Assembly (NCBI RefSeq): GCF_036014115.1
Contig: NZ_CP107913.1
Span: 434,001 to 498,000, forward strand
Source: Streptomyces sp. NBC_00448
GTDB taxonomy: Bacteria > Actinomycetota > Actinomycetes > Streptomycetales > Streptomycetaceae
Length of the DNA stretch: 64,000 nt
Reading direction: 5' to 3'
Part shown: one piece after another, positions 9,544-17,254 of the stretch
Numbering within the stretch: position 1 is the first letter of the stretch
Layout: every line of letters begins with the position of its first letter
Made by a program: the position numbers and the translations under genes
The notes under the pieces: model-generated
Database searches by the model: none
Told to the model about the DNA's origin: nothing
The model's input: only the letters and a program-made list of their open reading frames with translations

Positions 9544-9717
9544 GGGGTGGTGCTCCACATCCCTTGGCGAAACGGGACCGCGGCGACCCGCGGAGCCCGG
9601 TGGCCGTCGTGGCCACACGCTCCACCGTCACGCCGCGGGATGCCCGGTGCCAGGGAGGGGTGTGCCTAGGGAGTCCGGTACCAGGCACCCCGACGCGTCC
9701 GGGAGGAGAGTGGCGGT

Positions 9718-10599
9718 ATGGACCGCCACCACGAACCCGGAGACGGCAACGAGCTGGGCGGGTTCCTGCGCGCCCGCCGTGCCGCCCTCGATCCGCGCCG
9801 GGCCGGGCTGCCGCACCACGGCGGGCTGCGCCGCGTGCCGGGACTGCGCCGGGAGGAGCTGGCGCAGCTCGCCCACGTGAGCTTCGACTACGTCGTCCGG
9901 CTCGAACAGGGGCGTACCCGCAAGGTCTCCCGCGCCGTCCTGGACGCCCTGGCGGACGCGCTGCAGATGACGCCGGACGAGCGCGACTACCTCTTCGGCC
10001 TCGCCGACATCTCCCCGCGCAAGGCCGCCCGTGCCCCGGGGCTGCCGGACGTGGCCCCGCGCCTGCGGCAGCTCCTGGACGACATGCACGACGTCCCGGC
10101 GATGGTCATCCACCGGCGGATGGACGTCCTGGCCTGGAACCGCGCGGCGGCCGCCCTGCTCACCGACTTCGCCGCGCTGCCCCCGGCCCGGCGCAACATC
10201 ATCCGCCTGACCTTCCTCGACGACGCCTTCCGCGCGCAGTACGTGGACTGGCCCGTGGTGGCCCGCGAGTGCGTCGCGGTGCTGCGCATGGAGTCCGGCC
10301 GGCACCCCGACGACCCGGACCTCGGCGCCCTGATCGCCGAGCTGAACGAGAAGGACGCGGACTTCCGCGCCTGGTGGGCCGACTACCGCGTGGCCGGGCC
10401 CCGGCAGTTGACCAAGCGCATCCGCCACCCCACCGCCGGCGAGCTGACCCTGGACGTCCAGCAGTTGTCCGTCGACACCGACGCCGACCAGTTGCTGGCC
10501 GCCTACACCGCCCACGACGCGAAGTCCCGTGACGCGCTGGACTTCCTCCTGCGGTGGTCCGGCGGACCCCGCCCCGCGCGCGCCTCGTCGCAACCCTGA
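9718..10599 (+). CDS. XRE-family regulator with MmyB-like ligand-binding domain
   Basis: 293 residues. N-terminal helix-turn-helix (about 8-85: GGLRRVPGLRREELAQLAHVS, DYVVRLEQGR) and a C-terminal MmyB/PAS-like domain (about 110-275: MDVLAWNRAAAALL, TKRIRHPTAGELTLDVQQLS), known to bind fatty-acid-like ligands in the family. ATG 9718 has GGGAGGAGAG about 7 nt upstream. It is divergent from the frameshifted alpha/beta hydrolase with a 174-bp spacer, so the hydrolase was probably its target. It looks intact even though the target is damaged. Confidence 0.92.
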   Translation: MDRHHEPGDGNELGGFLRARRAALDPRRAGLPHHGGLRRVPGLRREELAQLAHVSFDYVVRLEQGRTRKVSRAVLDALADALQMTPDERDYLFGLADISPRKAARAPGLPDVAPRLRQLLDDMHDVPAMVIHRRMDVLAWNRAAAALLTDFAALPPARRNIIRLTFLDDAFRAQYVDWPVVARECVAVLRMESGRHPDDPDLGALIAELNEKDADFRAWWADYRVAGPRQLTKRIRHPTAGELTLDVQQLSVDTDADQLLAAYTAHDAKSRDALDFLLRWSGGPRPARASSQP

Positions 10600-10630
10600 T
10601 AACTTCGCCGCGCGGACACCGACGCGACCC

Positions 10631-10646
10631 GATGCCGGCCGGCATC
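10631..10646. repeat. 16-bp perfect palindrome GATGCCGGCCGGCATC
   Basis: Lies 32 nt after the XRE gene stop and 188 nt before the ROK gene start. It could be a short terminator stem or a dimeric operator. Nothing else is recognised in the 234-bp gap. Confidence 0.4.
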
Positions 10647-10833
10647 CGGGCTCCGCTGCGCCGGCGTCCCAGCAGGTCGTACGGTGTGCGGCGGTGGCAC
10701 GCGGCAGGCCGGTGCGGGGCCGGCCGGGCGTGGTCGGGCGCAGTCGGGCGGAAGGGTGCCCGGCGGCACTCGCCGGGTGGCTCCGCGCCGGGTACGATCC
10801 GCCACACACAGGTACAGGCTGGGAGGACACACC

Positions 10834-11991
10834 TTGGAGCGCCTCACCGGTGGGGACCCGTCCCTGCTCCGGCGGATCAACTCCGCGGTCGTCCTCCACG
10901 CGTTGCGCGGAGCGCAGACCCCCACGCTCACCGAGCTGGTGCACACCACCGGGCTGTCCCGCCCGACGGTCGAGGGCGTCATCGAGGGACTGACCGAGTC
11001 GGACCTGGTGGTCGAGGTCGCCCCGGAGCCGGGCGACACCCGCAAGCAGGGCCGGCCGGCCCGCCGGTTCCGCTTCCACGCCGAGGCCGGGCACCTGCTG
11101 GGTGTCGAGATCGGCGCGCACCAGGTGCGCGCGGTGCTGTCCGACCTCAGCGGCCAGGTGCTGGACACGCTCGGCCACGACGTGGCGGAGGCGGCCGGCG
11201 CCGACGACCGGATCGACCGGGTCCGCGGCACCGTCGCCGACCTGCTGCGCAAGGCCGGCGTGGCGCGCAGCACGCTGTGGGCGGTGGGGGTGGGCAGTCC
11301 GGGCATCGTGGAGGCGGGCGGCGAGGTGCGGCTGGGCACGGCGCTGCCGGGCTGGACCGGGCTGGCGCTCGGCGAGCGGCTGCAACGCTCCTTCCGCTGC
11401 CCGGTGCTGGTGGAGAACGACGCGAACCTGGCCGCGGTCGCCGAGCACTGGAAGGGCGCCGCGGTCGGCACGGACGACGTGGTGTTCGTGCTGGCCGGGC
11501 TGAGCCCGGGCGCCGGTTCGCTGATCGGGGGGCGGCTGCACCGCGGTTTCGGTGGCGCGGCCGGGGAGATCGGCGCGCTGCACCTGCTGGGGCGCGAGGT
11601 GACCCCCGAGCACCTGCTGTCGACCACCGGGACCCCGCTGCACCCGCTGGACGAGCCCGCCGTGGAGCGGGTGTTCGCGCTGGCCCGCGAGGGCGACGTG
11701 CAGGCGAAGGACGCGCTGGACCGGTTCCTGCGCCGGCTGGTGCACGACGTGGCCGCGCTGGTGCTGGCGATCGACCCGGAACTGGTGGTGGTCGGCGGCT
11801 GGGCGGCCGGTCTCGACGGCGTACTGGAGCCGCTGCGCGCGGAGTTGGCGCGTTACTGCCTGCGGCCGCCGAACGTGGTGCTGTCCGCGCTGGGCCAGGA
11901 GGCGATCGCCACGGGGGCGCTGCGGCTGGCGCTGGACCACGTGGAGGAGCAGTTGTTCGCGGTCGAGCAGACGTCGCTGCCCCGGCACTGA
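10834..11991 (+). CDS. ROK-family transcriptional regulator
   Basis: About 385 residues. N-terminal winged-helix (about 15-75: TELVHTTGLSRPTVEGVIEGL), then an actin-like ROK sugar-binding domain (VGVGSPGIVEAGG, VLVENDANLAAVAEHWKG, LHRGFGGAAGEIGALHLLG). The ROK zinc site C-x-C-G-x2-G-C is absent and the usual GH after AGE is GA, so it is probably a regulator and not a sugar kinase. The start is TTG 10834, because GGGAGG lies 7 nt upstream; a GTG 150 nt further up adds low-complexity sequence. Sugar ligand and targets are unknown; no sugar transporter is adjacent. Confidence 0.9.
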   Translation: MERLTGGDPSLLRRINSAVVLHALRGAQTPTLTELVHTTGLSRPTVEGVIEGLTESDLVVEVAPEPGDTRKQGRPARRFRFHAEAGHLLGVEIGAHQVRAVLSDLSGQVLDTLGHDVAEAAGADDRIDRVRGTVADLLRKAGVARSTLWAVGVGSPGIVEAGGEVRLGTALPGWTGLALGERLQRSFRCPVLVENDANLAAVAEHWKGAAVGTDDVVFVLAGLSPGAGSLIGGRLHRGFGGAAGEIGALHLLGREVTPEHLLSTTGTPLHPLDEPAVERVFALAREGDVQAKDALDRFLRRLVHDVAALVLAIDPELVVVGGWAAGLDGVLEPLRAELARYCLRPPNVVLSALGQEAIATGALRLALDHVEEQLFAVEQTSLPRH

Positions 11992-12116
11992 GCGGACTCG
12001 GCCGGTCGGGGCGGACTGACGGCCGGCCAGGGTCGGTTACGGCGTATTGCGCGCGGCGTCCTGCGCAGGGCGCCGGTACGGGCCCGGGACGCGCGGCGCC
12101 GTACGCGCACGACCGC

Positions 12117-12147
12117 GGCCCGCTCCCGTGGTTCACGGAAGCGGGCC
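12117..12147. terminator. Hairpin between convergent ROK and GntR genes
   Basis: GGCCCGCT pairs with AGCGGGCC, and an inner CCGTG pairs with CACGG around a GTT loop. Only one small mismatch lies between the two stems. It lies in the 195-bp convergent gap and probably terminates both genes. Confidence 0.6.
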
Positions 12148-12186
12148 GGGGGTGGAGCGCGGGCGGGCCGGGTACGGGCCCGGCCG

Positions 12187-12951
12187 TCAGGACGCCTGGC
12201 GGCGGCTGCCGGGCTGGTCGTGCAGCACTTCCAGCGCGCCGGAGTCGCCGAAGGTGAGCCGGCAGGTGTCGGCGCGGTACGTCGCGACGGAGGCGGCGGC
12301 GACACGGCCGGCCGCGTAGTAGCGGGTGGTGACCACCAGGACGGGCGCACCGGGCAACCGGTCGAGCTGCTTGGCGTCCTCGGCGCGGGCCGAGCCCAGC
12401 TCGACGGAGCGGTCCTCGCCCTCCAGCTCCAGGACGTGCAGTTCGCGCAGCACCGCGGGGCCGTGCTCGGCCGGGGTGAGCAGCGTCGACAGCCCGGGCA
12501 CGGACGCGGACGGCACGTAGAGCAGTTCGGTGGCGACCGGCTGGCCCTGGGTGACCCGCTCGCGGCGGACGGTGTGCACCGCCTCCTCGCGGTCGGTGCC
12601 GAGCAGCGCGGCGATCGCGGCGGGGGCGGCGGCCTCGACACAGCCCACGGTGTTCCAGGCGTCGCGCACGGCACCGGGCCACACGTTCGCCGACGGGCCG
12701 ACGGCCACGCCGATCCTGGGCGGCGCCACGGTGGTGCCCACGCCGCGCCTGCGCTGGAGCCGGCCTTCCAGCTCGAGCTGTTCGAGCGCCTGGCGGAGCG
12801 TGGCCCGCGCGACGCCGAAGCGCGCGGCGAGGTCACGCTCGTTGGGCAGGATCTCGCCGACCTCGAACTCCGAGTCGAGGGCGTCGTTCAGCACGGTCTT
12901 GAGGTGCCAGTACTTCGGCTCCTGCACCGCTTCGAGCTGCGTGGTCCCCAC
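12187..12951 (-). CDS. GntR-family regulator, HutC/UTRA type (DasR-like)
   Basis: About 254 residues. N-terminal winged-helix (about 10-75: PKYWHLKTVLNDAL, ILPNERDLAARFGVARATLRQALEQLELEGRLQRRRGVGT) followed by a UTRA effector domain (about 95-240: VRRERVTQGQPVATELLYVPS, LTFGDSGALEVLHDQPG). The layout matches DasR and NagR-type sensors of phosphorylated amino sugars, but the ligand cannot be read. I chose GTG 12951 because GAGG lies 5 nt upstream; a GTG at 13002 is the next alternative and has poorer spacing. Divergent from the SDR gene at 13318, across a spacer holding a DasR-like palindrome and three tandem 10-bp repeats. Confidence 0.9.
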   Translation of the reverse strand: MGTTQLEAVQEPKYWHLKTVLNDALDSEFEVGEILPNERDLAARFGVARATLRQALEQLELEGRLQRRRGVGTTVAPPRIGVAVGPSANVWPGAVRDAWNTVGCVEAAAPAAIAALLGTDREEAVHTVRRERVTQGQPVATELLYVPSASVPGLSTLLTPAEHGPAVLRELHVLELEGEDRSVELGSARAEDAKQLDRLPGAPVLVVTTRYYAAGRVAAASVATYRADTCRLTFGDSGALEVLHDQPGSRRQAS

Positions 12952-13000
12952 CCTGTCCTCGCAATCGCCGTGGTCGTGGCCGCCGGACCCTGCCGGGGTC

Positions 13001-13030
13001 ACACCTTGTTACGCCTTGTTAAGCCTTGTT
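13001..13030. repeat. Three tandem 10-bp repeats, AxxCCTTGTT
   Basis: ACACCTTGTT, ACGCCTTGTT and AAGCCTTGTT follow each other without gaps. The period is one helical turn, so the three copies lie on one DNA face. They sit just upstream of the GntR-type gene and may be an operator array. Confidence 0.55.
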
Positions 13031-13052
13031 TCCGAACCAGTGTTTATTAAAG

Positions 13053-13071
13053 GTCCTTGCACTACTAGGAC
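13053..13071. promoter_or_regulatory. Inverted repeat GTCCT-N9-AGGAC
   Basis: Five-bp arms separated by 9 bp in the GntR/SDR divergent spacer. A possible second operator half-site pair; weak on its own. Confidence 0.3.
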
Positions 13072-13091
13072 GATAGAGGCGCGTCGCAAAC

Positions 13092-13105
13092 TTGGTCAAG
13101 ACCAA
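13092..13105. promoter_or_regulatory. DasR-like operator TTGGTCAAGACCAA
   Basis: Arms TTGGTC and GACCAA are perfect inverted repeats around AA. The core TGGTC-AA-GACCA differs from the DasR-responsive element core TGGTC-TA-GACCA only in the central dinucleotide. It lies between a DasR-like regulator and a divergent SDR gene, so the regulator (or DasR itself) probably binds here. Confidence 0.55.
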
Positions 13106-13317
13106 TCCTCGAACCCACCCATGCGTGGCGGAACCGGATACATGTGACGTTCATACGATGTTGACGGTGTGCTGCAATAGCGTTCGTGATCTCCGCGGGA
13201 CAGAGCGGGGACGGTGTACGGCCGGGCGGAGTGGGCGCCGAGGGCACGACGCCGCACGGCACGGACACAGCACGAACACAGCGCGACATGACGAACGGCA
13301 CAGCGAGGAGCAGGGCG

Positions 13318-14064
13318 ATGGTTCAGGTCACCGTGGTCACGGGTGGCAGCCGCGGCATCGGGGCGGCGGTGGCGCTGCGGCTGGCCGCCGCCGGCCACCA
13401 GGTCGCGATCGGCTACGAGCGGGCCAAGGACGCCGCGGAGGACGTGGCCCGGCAGATCCGCGCGGGCGGCGGCACCTGCCTGGTGCACCAGGTCGACACC
13501 AGCGACGAGCAGCAGGTCGACACGTTCTTCGGCGCGGTGCGCGACGAACTCGGCCCCGCCACCGGCCTGGTGAACAACGCGGGCATCACCGGCCCGCTCG
13601 GCCGGTTCGCGGAGACCCCGGTCGAGGTGATGCGCCGGGTCGTCGACGTCAACGTGATGGGCGCGCTGATCTGCGCCCGCCGCGCGGTGCTGGACATGTC
13701 CACGCGGTACGGCGGGGAGGGCGGCGCGATCGTGAACATCTCCTCGGGCGGGGCCACGTTGGGCAGCCCCGGCGAGTACGTGCACTACGCGGCGAGCAAG
13801 TCGGCGGTCGACGCGATGACGGTCGGCCTGTCGAAGGAACTGGCCGAGGAGGGCGTGCGGGTCAACTCGGTGCAGCCCGGGATGATCGTGACCGACATCC
13901 ACGCGGCGATGGGCGACGCGCAGCGACCGTGGCGCAAGAGCGACCGCATCCCGATGCGGCGCCCCGGACAGCCGGAGGAGGTGGCCGGCGCGGTGGCGTG
14001 GCTGCTCTCGCCCGACGCGTCGTACACCACGGGTGCGGTCCTGCGGGTGACGGGCGGGCTGTAG
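13318..14064 (+). CDS. SDR-family oxidoreductase
   Basis: NAD(P)-dependent classical short-chain dehydrogenase, 248 residues. Rossmann motif VTGGSRGIGAAVA (about 6-18), NNAG motif in GLVNNAGITG, catalytic Ser in NISSGGATLG, and YxxxK in YVHYAASKSAVDAM. The insert pattern (EGVRVNSVQPGMIVTDIH) fits sugar or acyl dehydrogenases of the FabG type. ATG 13318 is chosen because GAGGAG lies 7 nt upstream. It is divergent from the GntR/UTRA regulator and probably controlled by it. Substrate unknown. Confidence 0.92.
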   Translation: MVQVTVVTGGSRGIGAAVALRLAAAGHQVAIGYERAKDAAEDVARQIRAGGGTCLVHQVDTSDEQQVDTFFGAVRDELGPATGLVNNAGITGPLGRFAETPVEVMRRVVDVNVMGALICARRAVLDMSTRYGGEGGAIVNISSGGATLGSPGEYVHYAASKSAVDAMTVGLSKELAEEGVRVNSVQPGMIVTDIHAAMGDAQRPWRKSDRIPMRRPGQPEEVAGAVAWLLSPDASYTTGAVLRVTGGL

Positions 14065-14368
14065 CCACCGGGGGCGGCGGACCGAGCGGGCGGCACCGGC
14101 GGCGGGCGGCCCGGGCGGCGGCGTATCGGGCGGCGTACGGACCGGGCGGTGTACTGACCGGGCGGCGGGGCAACCCACCCGCTCCGTACGCCTCCCCCAC
14201 CGCGTCGAGCCGCTTCCACGGTGATCTTTCCGCGGCACAAGTGTTGACCTGAGCATGGCCGAAACCCGACGGTGATACGGGGTAACCCGGGGGTAACCCG
14301 CGCGGCGCTTCGCGGGGGCACAATCCGGTTGCCCCGCAACCGACTTCGGACAACTTCAGAGGAGCACC
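14065..14368. other. 304-bp intergenic region with iterated CCGGGCGG units
   Basis: No gene is seen. The first half is a low-complexity stretch in which CGGGCGG recurs at least six times (about 14089-14168). The second half carries two copies of GGGTAACCC and the ribosome site of the permease gene. Confidence 0.5.
14280..14299. promoter_or_regulatory. Two tandem GGGTAACCC palindromes
   Basis: Two identical 9-bp palindromes (14280-14288 and 14291-14299), 11 bp centre to centre, 70-90 bp before the permease ATG. The spacing of one helical turn suggests cooperative binding of a regulator on one DNA face. Confidence 0.45.
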
Positions 14369-15847
14369 ATGCCCGGTTCCGTCGCCGACGACGCCGTGAA
14401 GCCCGCACCCGCGCCGCCGCCGGCCAACCACCTCCTGGAACGGTGGTTCCGGATATCCCAGCGGGGTTCCACGCCCGGGCGGGAGGTGCGGGGCGGGCTC
14501 GCGACCTTCTTCGCGATGGCCTACATCCTGGTGCTCAACCCGATCATCCTCAGCGGCAGCAAAGCCCACCCGGTGCTGGACAAGTACGGCCACAGCCTCT
14601 CCCCGGGGCAGGTGCTGACCGTCACCGCGCTCGTGGCCGCGGTGATGACGGTGATCATGGGCGTGGGCGGCAACCTGCCGCTGGCCATCGCCACCGGGCT
14701 CGGCCTCAACGCCGTGGTGGCCTACCAGCTGGCACCCAAGATGAGCTGGCCGGACGCGATGGGCCTGGTCGTCCTGGAGGGCCTGCTGATCTGCGTGCTG
14801 GTCGTCACCGGCCTGCGGCAGGCGATCATGGAAGCCATCCCGCAGGCGATCAAGAAGGCGATCGCCGTCGGCATCGGCATGTTCATCGCCTTCATCGGCC
14901 TGGTCGACGCCGGGTTCGTCACCCGCATCCCGGACGCGGCCAGTACCACCACCCCGGTGCAGCTCGGCGGCACCGGCACCCTCACCGGCTGGCCGGTCCT
15001 GGTCTTCTGCGTCGGCGTCCTGCTCACCATCTCCCTGGTCGCGCGCCGGATGCGCGGCGCGATCCTGATCAGCATCGTGGTCATGACGATCGTGGCGCTC
15101 ATCGTCAACAAGATCGCGGACATCCCCGACCTGGCCTGGGGGCTCAACCCGCCGACCGTCCCGCACAAGGCCGTCGCCACCCCGGACTTCGGACTGGTCG
15201 GCCACTTCAGTCTGTTCGGCGGGTTCCGCGACGCCGGTGTGGTGACCTGCGTGCTGTCGGTGTTCACGCTGGTGCTGTCGGACTTCTTCGACGCGATGGG
15301 CACGATCGTCGGCATCTCCAGCGAGGCGGGTCTGCTCGACAAGGAGGGCCGGGTGCCGAACATCGGCCGGGTGCTGTTCATCGACGGCGCGGCGGCGGTC
15401 GCCGGCGGCATGGCGTCGTCGTCCTCCAACACCGCGTACGTCGAGTCGGCGGCGGGCGTCGGCGAGGGGGCCCGCACCGGGCTGGCGAGCGTGGTCACCG
15501 GGGTGCTGTTCGCGCTGGCGCTCTTCCTGTCGCCGCTGGCCGGGGTGGTGCCCTCGCAGGCGGCGGCGCCGGCGCTGGTCGCGGTCGGCTTCCTGCTGAT
15601 GGCGCAGGTGCGCACCATCGACTGGACCGAGTACGACACCGCCATCCCGGCGTTCCTGACCATCGCGGTGATGCCCTTCACCTACAGCATCACCAACGGC
15701 ATCGGCGCCGGCTTCCTGTCCTACGTCGTGCTCAAGACGGCGCTCGGCAAGATCCGCGAGGTGCACCCGCTGGTGTGGTGCGTGTCGCTCTTCTTCCTCG
15801 CCTACTTCGCGATCGACCCGCTCCAGCAGGCGTTCGGCGTCAAGTAG
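14369..15847 (+). CDS. NCS2/AzgA-type purine (adenine/guanine/hypoxanthine) permease
   Basis: Purine:H+ symporter, 492 residues with about 13-14 membrane segments. Family motifs: GLATFFAMAYILVLNPIIL near residue 38, GNLPLAIATGLGLNAVVAY, VLSDFFDAMGTIVG, and SSSNTAYVESAAGVGEGARTG. These place it with AzgA-like carriers and not with the uracil/xanthine branch. ATG 14369 has GAGGAG about 6 nt upstream. The upstream repeats suggest regulation, probably by purine supply or stringent signals, though no purine riboswitch pattern was found. Confidence 0.93.
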   Translation: MPGSVADDAVKPAPAPPPANHLLERWFRISQRGSTPGREVRGGLATFFAMAYILVLNPIILSGSKAHPVLDKYGHSLSPGQVLTVTALVAAVMTVIMGVGGNLPLAIATGLGLNAVVAYQLAPKMSWPDAMGLVVLEGLLICVLVVTGLRQAIMEAIPQAIKKAIAVGIGMFIAFIGLVDAGFVTRIPDAASTTTPVQLGGTGTLTGWPVLVFCVGVLLTISLVARRMRGAILISIVVMTIVALIVNKIADIPDLAWGLNPPTVPHKAVATPDFGLVGHFSLFGGFRDAGVVTCVLSVFTLVLSDFFDAMGTIVGISSEAGLLDKEGRVPNIGRVLFIDGAAAVAGGMASSSSNTAYVESAAGVGEGARTGLASVVTGVLFALALFLSPLAGVVPSQAAAPALVAVGFLLMAQVRTIDWTEYDTAIPAFLTIAVMPFTYSITNGIGAGFLSYVVLKTALGKIREVHPLVWCVSLFFLAYFAIDPLQQAFGVK

Positions 15848-16008
15848 CCCGGCCCCGGCGGGCGGTCCGGCCGGAACCGCGGTCCTGCGGACGAGCGGCC
15901 CGACGGCCGTACGGAACCCGGCATGCCCGCCGGGCCCGCGCCCTCCCCCGCGCGCCGTCCGCGGTCCGCCGGAGGAGGGGGCCGGCAGACACGCGGACGG
16001 CCTTCGAA

Positions 16009-16041
16009 GCTCCGACCGGGACGGGGGCGCCCGGTCGGAGC
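16009..16041. terminator. Hairpin with 12-bp perfect stem after the purine permease
   Basis: GCTCCGACCGGG pairs with CCCGGTCGGAGC around a 9-nt loop. It lies in the 373-bp convergent gap 15848-16220, which holds no gene. Confidence 0.7.
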
Positions 16042-16049
16042 CGCTGGCC

Positions 16050-16071
16050 GGGCCGGTGCGCGCACCGGCCC
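16050..16071. terminator. Perfect 22-bp palindrome next to the previous hairpin
   Basis: Eleven-bp arms starting GGGCCGGTGCG with no loop, 8 nt after the first hairpin. The tandem pair probably terminates both the NCS2 gene and the opposing EamA gene. Confidence 0.55.
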
Positions 16072-16220
16072 GTACTGAGACAACTCCCCCCATCCCGGCG
16101 GAGTTCCCGCCCCGCGCGCATAAATGCGAACTGGGTTTCCGACCTGTGCGCCGCGCCGTTCCCGCACCGCTCCGCCGCACCCGCGACCGGCCCTCCCGAG
16201 CCGCCCCGGCCCGCCCCCGG

Positions 16221-17207
16221 TCAGCGCCGACGCGCCGCCGGAACCGGCTCCTCCCCGCCCGCAGGCCCGTCCACCGCCGTACCGGGGGCCTCCCGCAGCG
16301 CCGAGCCGCCGCCGGAACCGTACGCCCGCCCGCGTACCCCGCGTACCCCGCGCAGCGCGCCCGAGCCGACCGCCACGCCCGCCGCGACCAGCGCGCTGCC
16401 GGCCAACTGGCCCACCCCCAGCGTCCCGACCGAGACCACCGGCGCGGTCAGCGCCGCCGAGACCGGGATCAGCCCGGAGAAGAGCGCGGCCCGCTCGGTG
16501 CCCAGCCGCTGGAACCCGGCATACCAGCACACGAACCCGATCACGGTCGCGACGACCGCCTGCCAGCCCAGCGCCAGCGCCTCGGGTCCGGTCGGGGTAC
16601 GGAACCCGTCGCCGACCGCGGCGAGCACCGCGGCCTCCACCGCGGCGAACCCGCAGACGCAGGTGGACAGCAGCAGCGGGCCCAGCGGCCGTACCAGCGG
16701 CGCCGCCAGCAGCGCGAAGCCCACCTCGCCGCCCAGCGCCGCCACCGACCAGGCCAGGCCCCGCCCGTCCGTGCCGCCCCAGCCCTGCACGGCGAACGCG
16801 CCCGCCGCCACCAGCACCGCTCCCCCGGTGACGGCCGTGCCCGGCCGGCGTCCCGCGGCCAGCGGGACCAGCACGGCCACCACCACGGGCGCACAGCCCA
16901 CCAGCACGCCGGGCACCGCCGGTTGCGCGGTGCGCTCCGCCGCGAGCACCGACAGGTTGAAGCCGACCATGCCGACCGCGGCGACGGCCGCGACCAGCGC
17001 CCACTGGCGTACGCCGAGCGCGCGCAGCCGGCCGCTCCCACCGCGGCACGCCGGGCCGGCCAGCAGCAGGAACGCGGCGCCGTAGCGCAGTGCCTGGCCG
17101 CCGGCGTGCGGGTAGTGGACGAGCGCGCCGCCGGCGGTGAAGGACGCGCCCACCAGGACGCAGGCGACCGCGGCGAAGAGCGCGCCGCTGCGGGAGGAGG
17201 AGTTCAT
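16221..17207 (-). CDS. EamA/DMT-family transporter
   Basis: 328 residues with about ten hydrophobic helices in two EamA repeats (about 15-145 and 165-295). Family role: export of metabolites or amino acids. Starts at ATG 17207, and a short Ser-rich N-terminus (MNSSSRSGALFAA) precedes helix 1. Divergent from a MocR-type regulator with only 47 bp between, a common arrangement in which the MocR protein controls the exporter. The substrate may therefore be linked to PLP or an amino acid, which is inference from context. Confidence 0.9.
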   Translation of the reverse strand: MNSSSRSGALFAAVACVLVGASFTAGGALVHYPHAGGQALRYGAAFLLLAGPACRGGSGRLRALGVRQWALVAAVAAVGMVGFNLSVLAAERTAQPAVPGVLVGCAPVVVAVLVPLAAGRRPGTAVTGGAVLVAAGAFAVQGWGGTDGRGLAWSVAALGGEVGFALLAAPLVRPLGPLLLSTCVCGFAAVEAAVLAAVGDGFRTPTGPEALALGWQAVVATVIGFVCWYAGFQRLGTERAALFSGLIPVSAALTAPVVSVGTLGVGQLAGSALVAAGVAVGSGALRGVRGVRGRAYGSGGGSALREAPGTAVDGPAGGEEPVPAARRR

Positions 17208-17254
17208 ACCCGGACCGTACGGACGCGAGGCGGTCTGCTTTAAGGTCCACTTTC

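Noticed and set aside
10834-11991. Sugar kinase of the ROK family
   Set aside because: It has an N-terminal winged-helix and lacks the ROK zinc motif, so a regulator is more likely.
14065-14368. Purine riboswitch before the NCS2 permease
   Set aside because: No three-way junction with the conserved loop nucleotides could be found; only GC-rich repeats and two palindromes.
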